Part shown: positions 1 through 11,686 of the stretch, piece after piece
How the letters are laid out: every line of letters starts with the position of its first letter
Numbering within the stretch: position 1 is the first letter of the stretch
Source: Tomocerus qinae
Taxonomy: Eukaryota > Arthropoda > Collembola > Entomobryomorpha > Tomoceridae
Length of the DNA: 64,000 bases
NCBI GenBank assembly: GCA_020055645.1
Contig: CM034546.1
Location: forward strand, 6,138,001-6,202,000
Reading direction: 5' to 3'
Position numbers and translations under genes: made by a program
The notes under the pieces: generated by a model
Databases searched by the model: none
Told to the model about the DNA's origin: nothing
What the model saw: the letters and a program-made list of their open reading frames with translations, nothing else

Positions 1-3000
1 GCTAATTTTGCTAAAAAATTTGACGAAGCATCTGATAAAACGTGATTTCTAATTAAAACTTCCTGATTTATTTCGTAATTTACCTGACGATGATGTTTAT
101 CATAATAATCTTTGTATGTAATTTGCGCTTCTACAATATTATCTCTAACCCAATTTATAATTTCAATTAATTGATTCGGTACATTACGTAATATCTCCCT
201 CGCTTTTGCGAAGTCAATCTCTCTGGAATCCATCAAATTTCTATCGAAAGGTAATGCAATTTCTCTTCCTAAATTCAATAATGCTGGACTTACTTTTGTA
301 GTTTCATTTATGGCTGATCTAAGTGCTAAACCAAATAATTGCAAATATTCATCCCATGAAGATTGTTGATCATCAATAAAACATTTAATCATAGTCTTCA
401 ATGTTCTATTAGTTCTTTCTACCAGATTAGGTTGTGGATGATATACACTAGTGAATCGATGCTCTACACTCCAATCTTTACATAACATTTTCAATTTATT
501 TGAAATAAACTGAGAACCGTTATCTGAAACTATGACCTTAGGTGAACCAAAATGACAAAAAATCCATTCAAGCCAATACTTAAGTTGTCCCGATGTAGCT
601 GATCTCATTGGAATAACTTCTACCCATTTCGATAATTGATCTTGTACTACTAACAAATACTTATTATTACGTCCTCCTTTACTAGTAGGTAATGGACCCA
701 TGAAGTCGACATACAATGTGTGAAAAACATATGGTGCGACCTCCGAAGTGCCCAATAAACCTGCTTTTAACTGAGTATCAGATTTAACCTTCTGACACAC
801 CTCACAAGATTTAACATACTCTTTAACATCTTTACTTAAAGTAGGCCAATATGCTCTAGTTTTCAACATTTCAAGTGTCTTCTTAAGACCTCTATGACCT
901 GCATTCGGAAAATCATGAAAAGCTGTCATTATCTCATAACGCAAACTGTTAGGTATGAACGGTAACCAACGTGTACGACAATATTTCTTACTTTTATCCT
1001 TACTATTATCACTATCAATACCAGAATCACTATTATCTTCTTCAATATTTATTTCATCTTCACTATTTTCATTTTCATTATTATTTTCATTTTCATTTTC
1101 AAAATTTTCTTCATTTTCATTTTTCTTATCATTTTCTTTTTCATTATCATCATTAAACTTTACTTTCTTCTTCTTACTAATGCCGTTTGCAACCGGTTGA
1201 TTAGTATTCTTCAAAACTCCAGGACTTTTCACAATCCCGTTCGAATTCAAAGGACTATTCACAATCCCTTTCGAAGTTCCAGGATTTTTCTCAATCCCGA
1301 TTGAAGATCCAGGATTTTTCCCAATCCCGACTTCTACTCTCGTAACCTCGTTACCTTTTCCTCCAAACCGAATTTTTCCAGATTGAGAAACTGCACTCGC
1401 GACATGCTGTCTCACAACCCTCTCCATTACATCTGTGCGTCGTTTTAACATCCCTCTCTGAATACTGTATTCTGAAATCTTCGCGGCCGACGAATTTTTC
1501 AAAATCTGCTTATTGATCGATATACATTCTTCATCTTTCTTTTGTTCTTCTCGTATCCGAGCTGCATTAGGTGTGTTGTACATGAGTCCAAAACATGGTA
1601 CAAACATGACTTCAGGATCTTCCATGAAATTTGATTCTTTACCCGTTGGAGCAACTGGAGCTCTAGACAACGCGTCCGCCGTCTGGTTCTCCTTGCCTGA
1701 GATATGTTTTATTTTATCTAGATACGGTTGAAGTCTGGTAGCCCATCTACTGAGTTTAGAATTGTTGTCTTTGTTACTATGAAGATGTGTTAAAGCTTTG
1801 TTGTCAGTAAGAATGTGAAAGTCTTCGTCCCAGATGTAATCGTAAAATTTCTCTACAGCCCACAGAATTGCCAATAACTCTTTTTCACAAGAATCAATGT
1901 TTCGTTCTGCTTTAGATAACGTTTTACTAGCATAGTGAATTCTTTTCTCTTTACCATCTATGATCTGTGACAATACTGCGCCTAAACCAATATCTGATGC
2001 ATCTGTAGTTAAAATAATAGGATAATCGTAATCTATCGTATTTAAGAGTGCGTCTTCACATAATGCGTTTTTTAAAGTTTGAAATGCTTTTTGCTGTTCT
2101 TTTCCCCAAAACCATGAATTAACCTTACGTAACAATGAATTAAGTGGTTCTGCCTTATCAGAATAATGTGGTATGAAAGCTTGACAAAATCCTACTTTCC
2201 CTAAAAATCTCTTAAGTTCGGTGACGTTTCTCGGTGTTGGATAGTCTTTTATTGCTCGAATTTTCTCAGGATCCATTGCTATACCATTCTGACTTACTAC
2301 GTGACCCAAGAAAGTGATTTTCTCTTTTGCAAATTCGCTCTTGTCTCGGTTTATTGATATGTTTGCTTCTTTTAACTTTTGTAATACAATTTCGACATGT
2401 TTTAAATGATCTTCTAATGTGTTTGAAAAAACGATGATGTCATCTACAAAAACGAATACGAAGTTGCCAATATGTTCTTCCAATAATCTGTTCATCAATT
2501 CCACGAATGTTTTTGGTGCATTTTTCAATCCAAAAGGCATGACTAAAAATTCGTAGTGTTGTCCGTCAACTGTGAATGCTGTTTTCTCTATACTTCTCTC
2601 ATCCATCGGTATCTGCCAAAATCCGGATTCAGTATCTATCTTCGAATAGTACTTAGCTTTTGGTAATGTCTTCAAAATATGTTGACCGTTGTGCATGGGA
2701 GTACGATTTGTTCGTGTTAACCGATTTACTTTTTTATAGTTGATAGCCATTCGCAATTTTCCATTAGCCTTAGGAGCGATTACTACATTCGAATTGTACG
2801 GTGAGTGAGAATAACGAATAAGACCTCGACGAAGTAACTCTTTGGTTTGCTTTCTTATTTCATCTGCCATTTTTCTGCCAGGTTGGTGATATGGGGTGTA
2901 TACAGGTTGATCTGGTGAATCGATGTAATGCTTGATAAGATTTGTTTTTCCTAATACTCTTGTTTTTCCCGAAACGGATGGATATTTATCGAGTAGTTCT

Positions 3001-3520
3001 TGAAACATCTTCTCTATTTTATCATCTTCTGGGTACTTAGGTATTATTCTAGCTAATTCTAAATAACATAAATTTTTGCCTGATTTCATTGGATGTATTT
3101 CATATGTGCGCTTCTTTTTGTCATCATTAAACCAAAATGCATTACTGTTATAGTGTAGAACCATATCGGATGCTTTAATCATATCCTTGCCAATTATTAC
3201 CGGAACTGCCAATTTATCTAATACGTAAAAAGTATGCTCTAATTTCTTATGACCAATTTGTACTTCCAAATTAATTTTGCCAATGGGTTGAACGACATTG
3301 TTATTTGCACAAATTAAAGGAATAGGTTTACAAGGTTGCAATTTTTTGACCAATTTATACGCAAAAGATTTTCTAACTACTGAAAAGTCTGAACCAGAAT
3401 CTAAATATGAAGGTGCTACTGTTGCTGTTTTATTGAAAAAAATTGAAATTTCTGAATAACGTTTTCGATTATGATTTTTTAAGGGAAGACAGAGACGGTC
3501 AGGAAAAATTTCCGCCTCCC
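1..3520 (-). CDS. pol: pol of the Gypsy element (PR-RT-RH-IN), partial
   Basis: This is the polyprotein that copies and integrates the element. Reading leftward it carries an aspartic protease core, a reverse transcriptase palm with the DD catalytic pair near 2440, RNase H, and an integrase with the DNGSQF and ERTNR surroundings of its second and third acidic residues near 530 and 410. The zinc-binding region of integrase falls at about 900-780. The C-terminal end is off the window. The acidic, Asn-rich linker at about 1350-950 is longer and simpler in composition than usual for the spacer between RNase H and integrase. Known Gypsy elements usually make pol as a gag-pol fusion; that is family knowledge and was not tested here. 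Confidence 0.85.
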
Positions 3521-4981
3521 CTACTTTGGGTTTAAATTATCTGTCTGTTCTACATCCTGTGGATCTGCGATCCATTCATCTTCCTGTTGTTCTTGAAGAC
3601 TCAATACCTTGTTTTCTCGACAATTACGTGCTATATGACCACCACGATTGCATTTATAGCATTTAAAATTGTTGTTTCTACCTCTATAAGATGAATTTCC
3701 ACGACGACTGTTAGAGTTGCCATCTTGCCTTTGATTTTGATTCTTATCCCTATTGTCATTGGTGTCCTGTTGATTTCTATCTACTTGATTTTGTGTGTCA
3801 TTATCACCGTTGTTATGTGTATTTCCACGACCATAACCTCGAAAATTTCCACGACCTCTGTAGTTATTACCTCTGTAATTATTACCTCGGTAATTACCTC
3901 TATACCTATTATTCCCATAACCAGAATATGATCCATAACTGTCAACCATATGCACTGTAGAAACTGGTCTGAATTCAGATTTCTTTCCTCCAGCTTCATC
4001 CTCAGCAATCAAAGAATTAACTACTTCACCAGCTCTCTGTACTAAACCTTCTATATTGTTATTTATAAGTGGACCAATATATTTCCTGATGCTTGGTAAC
4101 AATGCTGATTGTGCTCTTAGTACTATGTTCTCTTCTGCCTCATGCGGATATACCTGTCTGGACAATGTTTTAATTTCCCAGATAAAAGTTGATACATCCT
4201 CATTTGGACGCATGTATCTCTCACTTAGAAATTTCGATCGCTTATTTCTATGATCTGCGGTATCATACTTAACTATGAATGCATCTTTAAATTCTTGCCA
4301 AGTTAACCGATTGTTACGAGTTTCCAACAAATGATAGTACCATTCCTTTGTATCCCTACTTATTAGTGTAGAAAAAACTTGAAGATACATATCCTGTGGA
4401 TATCCTTGTGTTCCTAAATAAGTTTCCATTTCCCGAAAAAAATTCTCTGCTGTGATGTACAATGGATTGTACCTAGGCATTTTCATTGGTATCGCATGAA
4501 TAGGTTGCATAAATCTGACTTGCATATTCGGATTGACAAAAGGTTGCTGAACAAAAGGTTGCTGAACTTGTGCCTGCTCGTTAAAAAATTGTTGTTGCTG
4601 ACCTTGCTGATGCCCTTGCTGTTGCATGTAAGCTATAATTTGTCTTTGCTGATCAGGAGGCAAATTAAATCGTAAATTCTCTGGTAAAAGATTATGCTCA
4701 TTTCCATGATGTGCATTCCCGTGTGCTTCCACTGCACCTATATTCTGTACATTATGCATTGGATCTCCTAATGGCTGTTGCCCTAAAGCATTCTCATTTC
4801 CATCATTATTATTTACATCCATGTTCAAATTTACAATGGGCCGCCCTCTTTCTTGTGATTGGATCCTAGACCTTGACCTGTTACCACCTCTACCTCTACG
4901 TAAATTTTCTCTTATCCTCCGGTTATCTTCGATAACTTGGGGATCTTGCCTTCGTGAATATCTAGCTGTTCGGTCCGACAT
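3521..4981 (-). CDS. gag: gag of the Gypsy element
   Basis: This is a 486-residue nucleocapsid-type protein. The N-terminal 70 residues are Arg-rich. A Gln-rich stretch follows at about residues 110-160, then a retrotransposon gag core (about 170-330) with the motif EWYYHLLE. The C-terminal third is Arg/Gly/Asn-rich and ends in the zinc knuckle CYKCNRGGHIARNC, typical of RNA-packaging Gag. It starts 4 bases after the stop of the small upstream ORF, in a different frame, and leads into pol on its left. Confidence 0.9.
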   Translation of the reverse strand: MSDRTARYSRRQDPQVIEDNRRIRENLRRGRGGNRSRSRIQSQERGRPIVNLNMDVNNNDGNENALGQQPLGDPMHNVQNIGAVEAHGNAHHGNEHNLLPENLRFNLPPDQQRQIIAYMQQQGHQQGQQQQFFNEQAQVQQPFVQQPFVNPNMQVRFMQPIHAIPMKMPRYNPLYITAENFFREMETYLGTQGYPQDMYLQVFSTLISRDTKEWYYHLLETRNNRLTWQEFKDAFIVKYDTADHRNKRSKFLSERYMRPNEDVSTFIWEIKTLSRQVYPHEAEENIVLRAQSALLPSIRKYIGPLINNNIEGLVQRAGEVVNSLIAEDEAGGKKSEFRPVSTVHMVDSYGSYSGYGNNRYRGNYRGNNYRGNNYRGRGNFRGYGRGNTHNNGDNDTQNQVDRNQQDTNDNRDKNQNQRQDGNSNSRRGNSSYRGRNNNFKCYKCNRGGHIARNCRENKVLSLQEQQEDEWIADPQDVEQTDNLNPK

Positions 4982-4985
4982 ACAA

Positions 4986-5279
4986 CTAGTATCCTAATTC
5001 TGAAGGTAAACGATTACTAATATCAACGACCGCAAAATTAATTAAAGACTTATTCAAATGATTAACAAATTTCCTTCTGATGTTCTCTATGATAGTTGTG
5101 CACTGTAATGTAGTAGAAAGACGTTCTATGCGTATTGTTAGGCTACTACCTATATGCTTTATCTCGATAGGTAAATTCCCAATACTTTCCTTCACTAACT
5201 CCACTATCAATTCCTTTGTTAAAACTTCAACTCGCGATTTAGCTTGCTCTAAGTCTAACTGAATTACAATTTCTTTCAT
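4986..5279 (-). CDS. small ORF between LTR and gag
   Basis: This 97-residue ORF lies in the leader of the Gypsy element, with its stop just before the gag start codon. The product is rich in Ile, Val, Leu, Lys and Glu, with a likely helical N-terminal half and no cysteine cluster. I do not recognise it. Most Gypsy leaders have no such ORF, so it may be chance, a split piece of gag or a real accessory product. Confidence 0.4.
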   Translation of the reverse strand: MKEIVIQLDLEQAKSRVEVLTKELIVELVKESIGNLPIEIKHIGSSLTIRIERLSTTLQCTTIIENIRRKFVNHLNKSLINFAVVDISNRLPSELGY

Positions 5280-6026
5280 TTGAATAGAATTTCCTAATTA
5301 GATGTGTGTTGTAAAGAAATAATTTGTTTAACTAGAATGTATTTTACCTTTTCTTCCTTTGCCAATACTGATAAGATAAGACTCGACGTACCTTTTACCG
5401 ATGTATACGTGTCTGTGGACAGTATGTTCATATACCGTGCGCACAAAGAAGTAGCAAAGTCCAGTACTTTTACACAAGTACGTTCTATACCTATACACAG
5501 GTACTCACAAAGACTTGCTGTCGACTCTCCCTTTACTCAGGAAGGTTATCCTTAACGCTGATTGGTAAGTCTCGTACGAAAGAATTTCCGTCGACGTCAG
5601 CAGGATGTCTGGCGCCGATACGTACCAATTTACATAGAAACTACGTATACGAATCAAAAATTAATATGTATCCACACAACCAATGAAATAATATTTTTCA
5701 GAATTTTACCAAGTTTATACAGAAATTAAATTTTTAACCTTATGACAGTTATATAAAAATGAATGTTAATTCGAGATCTATCTTTTAAAATTAGTTTGAA
5801 CGAAATAGCATGAAAATTACTATAGGTTACCTCTTTACTTAGATTAATTTTTCTTAGAAAATATAAGATTTTTACCTTAAAATAGCTCGCAAAAATTAGA
5901 ATTGAGATTCAAACGCAAAAGAAAATTCGGATTAAACAAGAATACTGCAAAAACTAGAATCAAAACGGTAGAAATCAAGAACATAGGGGTTTGAAACAAG
6001 AACCATACGGGTTTCGGTCACCAAGT

Positions 6027-6517
6027 TGTAATGCTAGTGCATTAGCAATGCCCGTAATTATAGAAGAACTATGAATTATGGGTAGATACAAGGTTAGGCT
6101 CCGTTTCGTCTCAATTCTAAGATGCGTGCGAATATTCTAAAGGCTAAGAATATTTATAATAGATTAGATAATATGTAATATTATGTTATAAATATGTTAC
6201 GATACGAATTAGTGAGATGTAGACCAAGCGGATTAGACTGAAAGACCACGTAAGGAAGATTTATTACAACACGAGTCAACTTAGAAGAATACTCAAGAAT
6301 AGTTAGAACGAATAGATAGTAATGTAGTGTGGTAACAACAGGAACAACTCTTGTTCTCCAGAACAAGTCAGGTAGATCCAATCCAAAGGAGTCCTCGGGA
6401 ACGACTGAGCTTTGCTGGTGCGAAGTGAAGTCTCCAAGTCCTGAGATGAGTTGTGGAATGTGGGTTGGGTGGAGTGTAGTAGGGAACGGGGCATGTAGGG
6501 GATAATGCCACGTTACA
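6027..6517 (-). repeat. 5' LTR of the Gypsy element
   Basis: The 491-bp segment is bounded by the short inverted ends TGTAA and TTACA. On the minus strand it is followed almost at once by TGGTGACC (near 6023-6016), which matches the 3' end of tRNA-Trp(CCA) for eight bases, the position expected for a primer binding site. The exact boundaries are inferred, because the partner LTR is outside the window. Confidence 0.7.
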
Positions 6518-6675
6518 AAATATACTAGGTATGTGTGTCAGAATCATAATAAAAATGCTTACAAGATATATATGCATTGCTTGCAACTAAATAGTTAGTA
6601 TGCTATAATATTCTATAAAACTATTATACAATTTAAAACAAAAAAAAATGATTGTTAATACGGCGAAAAGATTAT

Positions 6676-6839
6676 TTATTTATGTGGAATGTTCACTGAC
6701 AATATCATATCCATTGAATAAATTGCCACCTGACTGAAGAAAGAGAAGGTTGTTGATCTCTTCATGAAGAAAAATGGTCCTACATCAAATCGCAGTGCCC
6801 GGCAGCTACGAACAACTCTTCGAATAGCAGGACTTTTCA
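6676..6839 (-). pseudogene. Tail fragment of a gustatory-receptor-like gene
   Basis: Read on the minus strand, this encodes the last ~54 codons of a gustatory-receptor-like gene, in frame to a TAA stop. It is nearly identical to the end of the gene at 8213-9518 (shared motif RRVVRSCRALRFDVGPFFFM). Right next to it, 6855-7080 resembles the upstream flank of that gene (9590-9920). The simplest reading is a tandem duplicate that lost almost all of its coding body in one internal deletion, leaving tail and 5' flank abutting. Confidence 0.8.
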
Positions 6840-6854
6840 TTGGGGGGAGAAATG

Positions 6855-7080
6855 AAAATGGACTTCAGAATTAGGAACAGGAAAAGGAAAAAGATTGATG
6901 TTATTTCATTGGCTATTGCAACTCTAGGAAAAAGGAAGATAAAAATGACCCAAATTTAATTGAGTATTAAATTGACTTAAATCAATCCGCAAACCGACTC
7001 AAAGCCTCACGCTTCGAGGAACCATTTTGCTGTGGAAAATGCACACCGGAAAACTATGCACACACTATGTGGACTTAATA
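6855..7080. repeat. Duplicate of the flank upstream of the receptor gene
   Basis: This stretch aligns by eye with 9590-9920 (shared phrases such as TTAGGAA followed by GGAAAAGGAAA, AGGAAAAATGACC-like runs and GCCTCGCGCTTTGAGGAA). It supports a segmental duplication that included the gustatory-receptor-like gene and its 5' flank. Confidence 0.65.
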
Positions 7081-7127
7081 TGGAACAGAAAATACGAAAG
7101 AATTATTTATCAGAAAATATTCATTAA

Positions 7128-7830
7128 CATGTAAACTGGTCCTAGTAAACCGGTCTTTAGGATCAAAAGTAAACTGGTCTTGCTAAAAACGAACTGGTCC
7201 TACGGCCGAAAGTAAACTGGTCTTAGTCATTTACCAACTGGTACTCCCGCGTTAGTAAACTAGTCTTGCTTAAAACGATCCTGCGGCCAATCATTTACCA
7301 ACGGGTCCACCCGCATTAGTAAACTGGTCTTTCTGAAATAAGTGAACGTGAAATAGGTGAACTACCACATATTGAGGCACATACCGCATATTTATTAGAT
7401 ATTTTTTAGATTAGCCTTCCATTGCAATTTTTCCTATTTTCACATTTCCATGTGGTCGTGGTCCTTCTATCTTTAGTAGTGGCTGTAAATGTATAAGCCT
7501 AGCCTTGCTGCACTAACTTATCTTTTCCTCTTTGCGATTTTACAAATGTCACAGCCCTAGTGTTCTACTCAAAGTTCTGCAGAAGACTAAACTTTATGTC
7601 AGAGCTCATAACTTAGGTACTGAGTTGTACGATAACACTGCGATTGAATAAATTAGTTCCACATACCATACCATTATACCTTTTGCTCATCAAACTTTAA
7701 GATATAAAGCGCTTATTTTCATGGGAAGAACAATCAGTGTTTGACTAAGACAAGTTTACTTTTGGCCGTAGGACCAGTTGGTTTTTAGCAAGACCAGTTT
7801 ACTTTATACCTAAAATACTAGTTTACATTG
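7128..7830. mobile_element. Terminal-inverted-repeat element with AGTAAACTGGTC repeats
   Basis: The left arm 7128-7229 is the reverse complement of the right arm 7742-7830 with about 85-90% identity. Each arm is built from several copies of AGTAAACTGGTC alternating with short spacers, and more copies follow at 7230-7330. No transposase ORF is present, so it is non-autonomous. The target duplication is not clear. Confidence 0.7.
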
Positions 7831-8212
7831 AACCGTTTTATTTATAGCGTTAAATTACGGCAATGAAAACTAAAACCTGGAAAACATCCGCTACTCTTAA
7901 CGTATATAATCTGTACTCTATACAATACTCATCTGTTATTATATTTTTGCGAAAAGTCAGATAACCCCTGGTTCAATACCCACCGCTCATCCTTGAGAAA
8001 CCCGAAAACCCCTTACTTTGTTTCCCGTAAAAGTTAACTAGTTCGTATACCACTACGATTTTCTTAGTTTTTCGAACCTTCAACTGAAGTCTGATTTGAA
8101 GTATGACAATAGTAAAACTATAGATTGAATATGATTGTATTAGGGTAAGATGATCTCAGGATTAAGATTTATACACATTGAACGAAAAATCGTCAACTAA
8201 TTATTTAAAAAA
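7831..8212. other. Intergenic, nothing recognised
   Basis: AT-rich sequence between the inverted-repeat element and the 3' end of the receptor gene. No ORF, repeat or RNA gene was recognised. Confidence 0.5.
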
Positions 8213-9518
8213 TTATTTATTGGGGATTTTTATTGACAATATCATATTCATTGAATAATTTACAACTTGACTGAAGAAAGAGAAGGTTGTTGATCTCTTC
8301 ATGAAGAAAAATGGTCCTACATCAAATCGTAGTGCCCGACAGCTACGGACGACTCTTCGAATGACAGGACTTTCAATTCCTTTCCATTCACTAATTAACA
8401 TTACGGACTTGGTATTCATCTCACCCATAAATGGAATAAGAATGGCTTCGATTACTAGAACTATGAAGTTGTACAAAGGTAAGAACCAGTACACACGCAT
8501 ACGTATAATACGAAACATTTTAACACATGCGAAATTACAACAGACACTAATTAAACCACCTAAAAACAAAGTTGTGGGTGCCATATAATGGATCATGGCA
8601 TAATTGAACTTTATATTCAAAATTCTTGCGCCTTGGTATACGTTAAGGGTTTCTGATGGATTATTTCGGAAAAACCTTTTCGTTTTATAGTACCTCTTAT
8701 TACTTGATATATTGTGTGGAGTAGTCATATCTAACCAGAAAAAAGTAGTGACGCAATAAACTATACATATAAACGTAACAAAAAGAACAGGAAACCATAA
8801 ATGCAGGGCCAGAATTGTCAAAAGTAGCACTGTGACAATGCGGACTGCCAAATAATCCAGATTGACACTTTGGAGAATATACACAATTGGGCTGAAATCT
8901 GTGAAAGAGAGATAAATTGATCCTAATACAGAAGTTCCAATTCCAGTTGCAACCATAATTTTGAAAATGATTGTCATTGAGTGAAAATCCTCGAAAGTCC
9001 ACGTCTCTGCAGGAAATTTATATTTTTCTGAAAACAACGTTTTAACAATATTCAGATTACAAATTTTGTCATTAGATTTACTTATAAGGCAAAAATATCT
9101 TGTTGAATATTAAATACTTATATTTTAAAATTTCTATACCGTATAAAGTTTTATCCCACTGGAGAATGTCATTAAGGGTGTAACAAATATGATGTCTTCT
9201 TGAAAAAAAAATTACATTTAAAGATTGGGAAACGGAAAAAATTAATGAAAATAGAATAAAATTAATAGTTTGGGACACAGTTAGGAATGGATTAAATATT
9301 TGTACTATTAGCATAACAATCATAAATAGATTTAATAAAAAACCAAAAAGCTGCACTAATAAAAATGTAGCGTTTTTATATCTACTGGAAATTAAATATA
9401 TCCTTTTTGTAATTTGAGAAAAGTAAAATGGCGATGCTAGTAATTGGTCAACAAAAATGTGAAAAAAGGGGAAAAGCGAATTGAACAAAAAAATTGAGAA
9501 TGGAGTACTGTTATCCAT
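8213..9518 (-). CDS. Gustatory-receptor-like seven-span membrane protein
   Basis: The model has two exons, 9518-9140 and 9027-8213, joined by a 112-bp phase-1 intron, and gives about 397 residues. The protein has about seven hydrophobic spans and few charged loops. It ends in an amphipathic stretch plus a last span (FFFMKRSTTFSFFSQ then the tail), which corresponds to the C-terminal signature region of insect gustatory/odorant receptors. Family members are ligand-gated cation channels in chemosensory neurons. The intron phase and position match those of the second receptor gene at 46262-49218, which supports the model. A donor nearer the end of exon 1 (9081) was considered but gives a frame clash. 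Ligand unknown. Confidence 0.75.
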
Positions 9519-11590
9519 ATTTTGCCACCTTTCAAACTTATTTTTATATAACTTACATCCACTTATATAGCAGAAGTAAATAGGAAAAGAAATAAAAATA
9601 GATTTTAGAATTAGGAAGTGGAAAAGGAAACGATTGAGGATATTCAGTATTGCTTGCTACTGTATAAGTAAAGATAATATAGGAAGAGGAAAAGGAAATA
9701 TGACTGACTGAGGAATAGGATATTCATTATTGCTAGCATATAAATAAAGTAGTCATTGCAATTGTAGGAAAAGGAAGAGAAAAATGACCAAAGTTCATTT
9801 TAATAGTAAATTGTCTTAATTAAATTAATCGGTCAACCCAGTATGGAGCCTCGCGCTTTGAGGAAGCATTTGTTGGAGAATACAATCCGGAAAAGCAATA
9901 ATAAGTGAAATCAGAACAGGAAATAAGAAATCAAATCACTCATAAAAGATTCATGAGCATGTGTTTTGGTGTATCTATTTAAACCATATATGCCCCCTTC
10001 TTATGTTTGCGAACTTAAAAATAGAGGCATTAACATTCCCATTGAAGTTGGTTATCGGATTTGCATAGAATATTTAGTGCTTTGTTTGGTTTTCGCTTTG
10101 CGGAGCTGTCTTTAGTCTTTGGATGTAAGAATGTACATTTGGTACCTAACTGAGATGTTTTAAGTAAATGAACTAAATTGAGGTAGGAGAACCAAAAAAT
10201 TAAAACTTCCACAATTTTTGGGGTCTTTAAAAAATAAAAATTAGTTAATGAGCCCTGTACTTAAATATGATATGTATCTTAATTTTTATGCACTATGCAT
10301 ATATATATATCTATATTGTAGTTAATTAATTATTCAATTAATTATTATTATTATTAAGTCAATTAATTATTGTAGTTTTATTGTTAACTTAAACCATACG
10401 GCAATACAATGAAAGCATTTAACTCTCTTCAGAACCATAACTTCATTAAGTAGAGGTTCAGAGATAATGGGCAGGCGTGCCTGGTTTACAGACTCTTACA
10501 ACAAATCCACTTCAGTGCAAATTTGTTTTCATTTCAGTATATTGCATTGCAGAAGTACTGAGTAGTATTCACGATAGTACGTAATTAAATTAGTGATTTA
10601 ATATGTAACCACTTTCGTTGTAAAAGATAGGTTTGGATATAATTACGTGCAAATGTTCTCTTGAACATGACTCTGGACAATGTTGAAGGTCACTTATAAT
10701 GATGTAATAAACTGGTGTCAAAGTATCAATTTATAATTAAACTCTAATCAGAACATCTCCACCTCATAGTTCATTGCAATTAAATAAACCATTACGATCA
10801 AGTGTTTTATTTTTCTCTCACCTGAAAATCAATTACTTAAACAAACCTCAGTAAGGTTACCATTCGGTCTAAACTTTTCAGAATTGCCTTGATTTTTAAT
10901 TCGACCTGATACCATTTTTGCTCAGAAATGTAATGAGGGATATAGTTATGGAATGGTATAATATGGGTACCTATTTCAAATAAAAAAGTACATAATAGTT
11001 TGCAGGCAGGTTTCCAGCCGGGCCGCGAATATTCCCCTAAATTCTGACGAAAAGAAGATTTTTGTTAAAAAAAATTTTAAAAATCGAAAATATTTTCTTA
11101 CTTTACTCTTGCAACTTTACTAATATTTTTTGGTGTCATGGTCAAATTCCTGGATACCTACATACCTACTTGCTTTGCTTGAGTGCACAGAAAATTTAGT
11201 GTGGATAGTTGTTGCATATAATATCACAGAATAAGAAATGACTTTAATAATTCTACACATTACGTCCAAAATTAGATAAGCATTTAATTTGTCAGCATTT
11301 ATATGGAAAAATGGGTTCCAAAAATTACTTTACCTCTTTCATATTTATTTGGATATCTGAGTATATCAATTTTAAAAGACTTTCTTTTGTAAACAACTTA
11401 TGATCATGGATCACGGGAAAATGTCCTGATTTTTCAGACTGGAAAATGCCTAACCTGAATTGAATCTCGATTAAGTAATTGCGTCATTGATTGATTTCAA
11501 CTTTCAACTGGTGACATGAACATGACAATGTAATAATTGTAATCTGATCAAATTACTTAAAACTGTAAAGGAGCTGATTAGGGTACAGTA
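9519..11590. other. Intergenic region, 2 kb
   Basis: 9590-9920 is the flank duplicated at 6855-7080. The rest is AT-rich with a short ATT/AAT-rich run at 10300-10390. I see no gene. A stretch at 11000-11180 has a local GC-rich patch without further identity. Confidence 0.5.
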
Positions 11591-11597
11591 TATAAAT
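11591..11597 (+). promoter_or_regulatory. TATA box of the crystallin-like gene
   Basis: TATAAAT lies 90 bp ahead of the start codon at 11687. A start site about 30 bp downstream would give a leader of about 65 nt. Confidence 0.6.
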
Positions 11598-11686
11598 GAG
11601 CACACCTTCTTTGTTTGTATACATTCGAATTTAAACTTTCTATACCTTGTAATACAATTTACAATCTCAAAAAATAAATTTTCAAA

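Larger units (their letters stand above)
1..6517 (-). mobile_element. Ty3/Gypsy LTR retrotransposon, cut by left edge
   Basis: Read on the minus strand, the order is LTR (6517-6027), a small ORF, gag, then protease, reverse transcriptase, RNase H and integrase, which is the Ty3/Gypsy order. Recognisable parts are a CX2CX4HX4C zinc knuckle in gag, a protease active-site triplet near 3390, the reverse transcriptase box FVDDIIVF near 2440, RNase H at about 2000-1750, and an integrase core with the D, D and E positions within about 700-1. The second LTR lies beyond the window. Between RNase H and integrase, at about 1350-950, the frame crosses a low-complexity Asn/Glu/Asp-rich linker. The element looks largely whole as far as it is visible, so probably fairly young; with one LTR in view the age cannot be estimated. 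Confidence 0.93.

Noticed and set aside
955-1200. Ser/Phe-rich plus-strand ORFs
   Set aside because: They are the antisense of the low-complexity linker in the retroelement pol region.
9028-9081. 54-bp intron in the receptor gene at 8213-9518
   Set aside because: GT-AG sites are present but the phases do not agree. The 112-bp intron 9139-9028 restores the frame and matches the paralogue.
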